This document shows positions 60,168 to 64,000 of a stretch of DNA of 64,000 bases, piece after piece. The stretch's first letter is position 1. Each line of letters starts with the position of its first letter. The stretch comes from an uncultured Alphaproteobacteria bacterium (GTDB taxonomy: Bacteria > Pseudomonadota > Alphaproteobacteria > JAPOUT01 > G958296285): assembly GCA_958296285.1 (NCBI GenBank), contig OY282459.1:1-64000 (forward strand). The letters are read 5' to 3'. A model generated the notes under the pieces. It was not told the DNA's origin and made no database searches. It was given only the letters and a program-made list of their open reading frames with translations. The position numbers were made by a program, and so were the translations under genes.

Positions 60168-60752
60168 TTATTTGTCAGGCTTGGGATTGCGTTTGTCCGC
60201 GCCGCTTATCGCAATGTTTCGCTCTTTGAGAATTGCGTCTCTCAACGGAATGCCGACCGCGGAGCGCAAGATTAAATTCACGGACGCTGCTTCGCTATAA
60301 GCCACAGTTTCAATTTTTCTTCTGTCGTTCTCATCCAAAAGAGCGATCAAATCATTGGTGGCGAAATCCAAGCAAGCCTCCTGAATGGCATAAGCGGTCA
60401 CATCAGCCTTTATCGCCGGAAGGTGCTTTCTATACTTCTCAATGAGGGAAGGAGAATTAATTTTCTCAAACACTTCTCGTCCTTTTTCCGACAAAGATAT
60501 CGGACTTTTATCTTGCATAAGCGGCGTGCCGCCAAAGATCTGGCGCTCAATAGAATCCAAAAGTGCTTTGATCCTTGGCAAGAGAGGCTCAACTTCTGGC
60601 CACCTTTTTCTAATGTGGTTGGTCTCTCTCACAAACCTAACGGCTGAGTTGAGGATATACCCAATAGCAATGCAAACTATTATGAGTATTGCGGTAGGCG
60701 CCGTCAGATAAGAAGCGACAAATGCGACTATTGGATTAGACATTGGAAACAT
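60168..60752 (-). CDS. Hypothetical membrane-anchored protein
   Basis: 194 residues (an in-frame ATG nine bases later is an alternative start). One N-terminal membrane helix (FVASYLTAPTAILIIVCIAIGYILNSAV) is followed by a charged, helical cytosolic domain with no motif I recognise. Base composition is clearly lower in GC than its neighbours. It interrupts the space between the pnt operon promoter and secF, so recent acquisition is likely. No partner gene is adjacent. Confidence 0.65.
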   Translation of the reverse strand: MFPMSNPIVAFVASYLTAPTAILIIVCIAIGYILNSAVRFVRETNHIRKRWPEVEPLLPRIKALLDSIERQIFGGTPLMQDKSPISLSEKGREVFEKINSPSLIEKYRKHLPAIKADVTAYAIQEACLDFATNDLIALLDENDRRKIETVAYSEAASVNLILRSAVGIPLRDAILKERNIAISGADKRNPKPDK

Positions 60753-60887
60753 TTTATCGCTCTCCTCATTTCTGCCCTCTTTCGCAATATATGTATAACG
60801 ATGATCAAATCAAAGAAAAAAAGTCATCACGCCCTAACGCAAATATTCCATAAAATTTTATTTTGGCTGGCTATGCGTATAAATCCC

Positions 60888-61850
60888 TCATCTGTTCCAC
60901 TCGCGCTCCACGCCGAGAAAGAGCAGCAGCGGCGCGGCGATGAAAATGGAGGAGTAAGTGCCGACAAAAACGCCCCAAATCATCGCGAAGGTGAAGCCGG
61001 CGATGACCGCGCCGCCCAAGCCATAAAGCGCGGCGAGAGCGAGCAGAGTCGTCAGAGACGTCATGAAGGTGCGCGAGAGGGTCTGCCGCACCGAGAGATC
61101 CACCAGCGCGCCCAACGGCATTCTCTTATATTTTCTGAGATTCTCGCGCACGCGATCATAGACCACGACAGTGTCGTTCAAAGAATAGCCGACAATGGTG
61201 AGAATCGCGGCGATGATGGAAAGGTTGAACTCAATGCGCGTCAGCGAGAAGACGCCGATCGTCAGAATGACGTCATGGATGAGCGCCAAGACCGCGCCCA
61301 GCGAGAACTGCCACTCAAAGCGAATCCAAATATAAACGAGAACGAGAGCGACCGCCGCCAAAATCGCCGTGAAGCCGGCGATAATAAGTTCGCGGCTGAC
61401 TTTCGGCCCGACAATCTCCACGCGGCGATAATCATAGGCGTCTCCGAGCGCGCTTTTGATGATTCCGAGCTGCGCCATCTCTCTAGCGCCTGTGCCGTCC
61501 GTCTTGGCTTGGGCGGCGTCTGCCGCGCCCGCCGCGCCCTCCGCGCCGCCCGCGCCCTCCTCCACTTCCAAGCGGACGAGCGCTTCCCTGTCCGATCCGA
61601 AGCGCTGGACTTGCAGATCGCCGGAGACCGCCCGCGACAGCGATGCGCGAAGATCGCCAATGGCGATGGGCTTGTCGCTGCCCAGTTCTATCAGCACGCC
61701 GCCGCGAAAATCTATGCCGTAATTCAGCCCGAGGATCAGAAAGAGGAGAGCCGAGACGATCGCCGCCGCGCCTGATATGCCATAAGCCCAATGGCGCCAG
61801 GCGTTGACGGGGATTCGCAGATTTCGCGGCACGAGTTGAAGTTTCCGCAT
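60888..61850 (-). CDS. secF: Protein translocase subunit SecF
   Basis: 320 residues from the ATG at 61850 (MRKLQLVPRN), five bases after the secD stop. Six membrane helices. GLNYGIDFRGGVLIELG near 42 is the SecF P1 signature, and the conserved TM4-TM5 region DAIV/NDTVVVYDRVRENLRKYKRMPLGALVDLSVRQTLSRTFMTSLTTLLALAAL is complete. The P1 loop has an Ala/Gly-rich insertion (GAGGAEGAAGAADAAQAK). With SecD it drives the late stage of Sec export using the proton gradient. Confidence 0.95.
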   Translation of the reverse strand: MRKLQLVPRNLRIPVNAWRHWAYGISGAAAIVSALLFLILGLNYGIDFRGGVLIELGSDKPIAIGDLRASLSRAVSGDLQVQRFGSDREALVRLEVEEGAGGAEGAAGAADAAQAKTDGTGAREMAQLGIIKSALGDAYDYRRVEIVGPKVSRELIIAGFTAILAAVALVLVYIWIRFEWQFSLGAVLALIHDVILTIGVFSLTRIEFNLSIIAAILTIVGYSLNDTVVVYDRVRENLRKYKRMPLGALVDLSVRQTLSRTFMTSLTTLLALAALYGLGGAVIAGFTFAMIWGVFVGTYSSIFIAAPLLLFLGVEREWNR

Positions 61851-61855
61851 CGCTG

Positions 61856-63511
61856 TCAGGCTCCGGGATCGGCGATGGTCTGCGGCGGGAGAGCCGGGAG
61901 AGGCAGGGCGGCGGGTCTCCTGAGGCGCACCCAAAGGGCGGCGAGGAGGCGCGTCAGCGTGAAGGAGGTGAAGACGGAGGTCAGAATCCCAATCCCCAAA
62001 GTGACGGCGAAGCCGCGAACGGGGCCAGAGCCGACAAGAAAGAGAATCGCCGCCGCGATAAAGGTCGTGATATTGGCGTCTAGGATTGTCCCCAAAGCGC
62101 GGCTATAGCCGGCGTCCATGGCGCTGATCGGCCCCTTGCCCGCGCCCATTTCCTCTCGGATTCGCTCAAAGATGAGGACATTGGCGTCCACCGCCATGCC
62201 GATGGTCAGGACGATTCCGGCGATTCCGGGGAGCGTCAGCGTGGCTTGGAAGAGCGAGAGCGCGCCGGCGATCAAGATCAGATTGACGAGAAGCGCGATA
62301 TTGGCGAAGAATCCGAAAAGACCATAGACCAAAACCATAAAAACAATGACCGCCGCCAAGCCGACCCATGCGGCGCGCGTGCCGGCGCGGATGGAATCCG
62401 CGCCCAACGCCGGCCCGACTGTGCGCTCTTCCAAAATATGCATCGGCGCAGGGAGAGCGCCGGCGCGGAGGAGAATAGCCAAATCATTGACCTCTTGGAT
62501 CGTGAATCGTCCTGTGATCTGCGCGCGCCCCCCAAGGATCGGCTCATTAATGACCGGCGCGCTGACGACCCTGCCGTCCAGCACGATGGCGAAAGGCTTT
62601 CCGACATTCTTGCTCGTCACCTCGCCGAATCGCCTCGCGCCGACAGAATCCAGCTGAAAGGTGACAATCGGTCTGTTTGTGATTTGGTCAAAGGCGGGCT
62701 GCGCGTCCACGAGATTCTCGCCCGCCACCATGACGGTGCGGCGCAAGAGATAGCGCTGCGGCGGCTCTCCTTCCACCTCTTGCGATTCTCGGATCTCCAC
62801 GCTTGGCGGAAGCCCGCGCTCTTCGGCTTCGGCGACCGTCATGGCTTCATAGACGAGTTGGAAGTTCAGTTTCGCCGTTCTGCCGATCAGCGCTTTGAGG
62901 CGCTCCGGATCGTCAAAGCCCGGCACTTGGACGAGGATCCGATCCCGTCCCTGACGCTGGATGGTGGGCTCTGTCGTGCCTGTTTCGTCAATGCGTCTGC
63001 GGACGATCTCTATGGATTGGCTGACCGCCGCCTGCGCCTGTCTCAAGACAGCGTCTTCCGAGAGCGCCGTCTTGAGCGCGCCTGTTTCGGAGATTGCCGT
63101 CTCCAGAGACGGGCCCGAGAAGATGGCGAAGGGGTTCGCGTCAAAAGAGGCTGAGAGATTGGCGAGCGCGGCTTTGGCTTTGTCCGCTTGGGCGGGGTCT
63201 CGCAATTCGGCGAGCACCGCCGCCCCTTCGCGGCGAAGTTTCTTATAGCCGATTTTCTCTTTGCGGAGCGCCGTTCTCACTTCATCGCGGAGCGATTCCA
63301 TTCTTTGCTTGAGCGCCGTCTCGGTATCCACCTCTAAGAGAAGATGCGATCCGCCCCGCAAATCCAATCCCAAATGGATCTGCCGCGCCGGGATCGTTTC
63401 CGGCAGTTCCGCCAGGAGGGATCGCGGCAGCGCGTTTGGGAGGGCTAGCAGCGCGCCGAAGAGAACGGTCGCCAAAATCGTCAAGATTTTCCATGACGGG
63501 AAATGCAGCAT
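61856..63511 (-). CDS. secD: Protein translocase subunit SecD
   Basis: 551 residues. IHLGLDLRGGSHLLLEVD near 46 is the SecD signature, followed by the large P1 periplasmic domain (RRRIDETGTTEPTIQRQGRDRILVQVPGFDDPERLKALIGRTAKLNFQLV) and the membrane domain with GMAVDANVLIFERIREEM and DANITTFIAAAILFLVGSGPVRGFAVTLGIGI. It lies between yajC and secF in one operon. Confidence 0.96.
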   Translation of the reverse strand: MLHFPSWKILTILATVLFGALLALPNALPRSLLAELPETIPARQIHLGLDLRGGSHLLLEVDTETALKQRMESLRDEVRTALRKEKIGYKKLRREGAAVLAELRDPAQADKAKAALANLSASFDANPFAIFSGPSLETAISETGALKTALSEDAVLRQAQAAVSQSIEIVRRRIDETGTTEPTIQRQGRDRILVQVPGFDDPERLKALIGRTAKLNFQLVYEAMTVAEAEERGLPPSVEIRESQEVEGEPPQRYLLRRTVMVAGENLVDAQPAFDQITNRPIVTFQLDSVGARRFGEVTSKNVGKPFAIVLDGRVVSAPVINEPILGGRAQITGRFTIQEVNDLAILLRAGALPAPMHILEERTVGPALGADSIRAGTRAAWVGLAAVIVFMVLVYGLFGFFANIALLVNLILIAGALSLFQATLTLPGIAGIVLTIGMAVDANVLIFERIREEMGAGKGPISAMDAGYSRALGTILDANITTFIAAAILFLVGSGPVRGFAVTLGIGILTSVFTSFTLTRLLAALWVRLRRPAALPLPALPPQTIADPGA

Positions 63512-63526
63512 CAGTCGGCGCGTCTC

Positions 63527-63838
63527 TCAAGATTGGCGGACATCGCTGATCGTCCCTTTGAGGACGCGGATGCGGACGCCATCGGCGATTTCCACCAAAC
63601 ATTCCTCCTCTTGAACGCGCTGCACTTTGCCGATGACGCCGCCCGCCGTGACGACAACATCGCCGCGCTTCAAGGCGGAGACCATATCGCGGTGCTGTTT
63701 GAGGCGCTGATTTTGCGGGCGGATGATCAGGAAATAGACGACCGCGAAAATGGCGATCATCGGAATGAGAAAACTGAAACTCTGCGCGGCGGTGGCGTGT
63801 TCGGCGGCGAGGGCGGGCGTGGTGATGAGATCGGTCAT
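63527..63838 (-). CDS. yajC: Preprotein translocase subunit YajC
   Basis: 103 residues from ATG at 63838 (MTDLITTPALA); a start at 63898 would add 20 basic residues and is less likely. One membrane helix (FLIPMIAIFAVVYFLIIRPQNQRLKQH) with the conserved F-R-P-Q-x-x-R motif, then LKRGDVVVTAGGVIGKV near 55 and VEIADGVRIRVLKGTISDV. It is part of the SecDF-YajC complex and is first in the operon yajC-secD-secF. Confidence 0.93.
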   Translation of the reverse strand: MTDLITTPALAAEHATAAQSFSFLIPMIAIFAVVYFLIIRPQNQRLKQHRDMVSALKRGDVVVTAGGVIGKVQRVQEEECLVEIADGVRIRVLKGTISDVRQS

Positions 63839-63924
63839 GGGTTTGGCTTGGCGCGTTTTGGTTGGGCGCACTATAGGCTTTCGCGGCGCGGAAGTCATGC
63901 ATGGAAAGCGGGGGCGGCGGCGGG

Positions 63925-63962
63925 GCGTCTTGACGCGGGGGCGGCGGGGCGTCTTGACGCGG
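63925..63962. repeat. Two tandem copies of the 14-bp motif GCGTCTTGACGCGG
   Basis: GCGTCTTGACGCGG at 63925-63938 and 63949-63962, in a 24-bp direct repeat, upstream of yajC. Other copies are at 23111-23124 (yidC), 54978-54991 (purK) and, inverted, 43857-43870 (argS). The half-sites GCGTC/GACGC form a hairpin with a 2-base gap. The rest of 63839-64000 shows no gene that I can support. Confidence 0.75.
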
Positions 63963-64000
63963 TGGTCTTGAGAGAGGGCTTGACGAAAGCGCCGCGCCGC

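Overview
The window is a 64 kb piece of a GC-rich alphaproteobacterial chromosome. The assignment rests on several family markers together: a COQ9 protein, a DUF1013/TrcR regulator, DUF1285 and DUF1036 proteins, a tiny aa3-type cytochrome oxidase subunit IV in front of a three-gene pntA1-pntA2-pntB transhydrogenase, and an argS-nagZ-scpA-scpB-tatA-tatB-tatC-surE-pcm cluster. A lone type III secretion (CesT-like) chaperone gene hints at a host-associated life, but no secretion apparatus is in view. Translational coupling (ATGA, GTGA and TGATG overlaps) is very common, and extended -10 promoters of the form TGCTATnnT recur.

Layout: 0-5 kb holds a partial unknown gene, a DUF3800 gene, an amidase, an SDR oxidoreductase and a GNAT acetyltransferase. 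5-16 kb holds ilvD, a SEL1/ClpP-like fusion, tolC-valS, tRNA-Cys, and an iron(III) permease plus binding protein behind a probable Fur-type operator. 16-17.6 kb is a repeat-rich island with an XRE gene and a small coiled-coil gene. 17.6-24 kb (minus strand) is a coupled chain rpmH-rnpA-yidC-argB-DUF1036-dapD-dapE. 24-33 kb has a TVP38 protein with a histidine kinase, ggt, an S58 peptidase, tRNA-Arg, cca, the CesT-like gene, a NUDIX hydrolase and DUF1285. 33-38 kb is sdhC-sdhD-sdhA-orf-sdhB-zapE. 38-42.5 kb is a second repeat-rich island with three tandem coiled-coil paralogues, bioB and a second XRE gene. 42.5-56.4 kb has xthA, erpA, argS through pcm, an iron ABC ATPase, the Tat genes, rpmE, trcR, purEK and COQ9. 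56.4-64 kb has rpsU, pntBA2A1 with the cox IV peptide, and secF-secD-yajC.

The most unusual content is not a metabolic gene. At least ten copies of a 150-440 bp modular palindromic element are scattered through the window. Full copies are giant imperfect palindromes: terminal inverted repeats rich in runs of G and C, a GTCGGCGGGC stem, a central AAGAGCTCTT palindrome and a GCGTGGGTGGG stem. They fill nearly every long intergenic gap, supply stop codons to some neighbouring genes, and bracket two kinds of small gene cassette. One kind is an XRE regulator with a conserved, highly structured leader RNA (two copies, about 25 kb apart). The other is a membrane-anchored coiled-coil protein of DUF1640-like design (four copies, three in tandem and differing by exact 11-residue steps).

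Two other signals deserve checking: a 15-bp palindrome exactly over the -10 box of the iron-binding-protein promoter, and a 14-bp motif, GCGTCTTGACGCGG, found five times. All functional calls come from reading the sequence; no database search was run.
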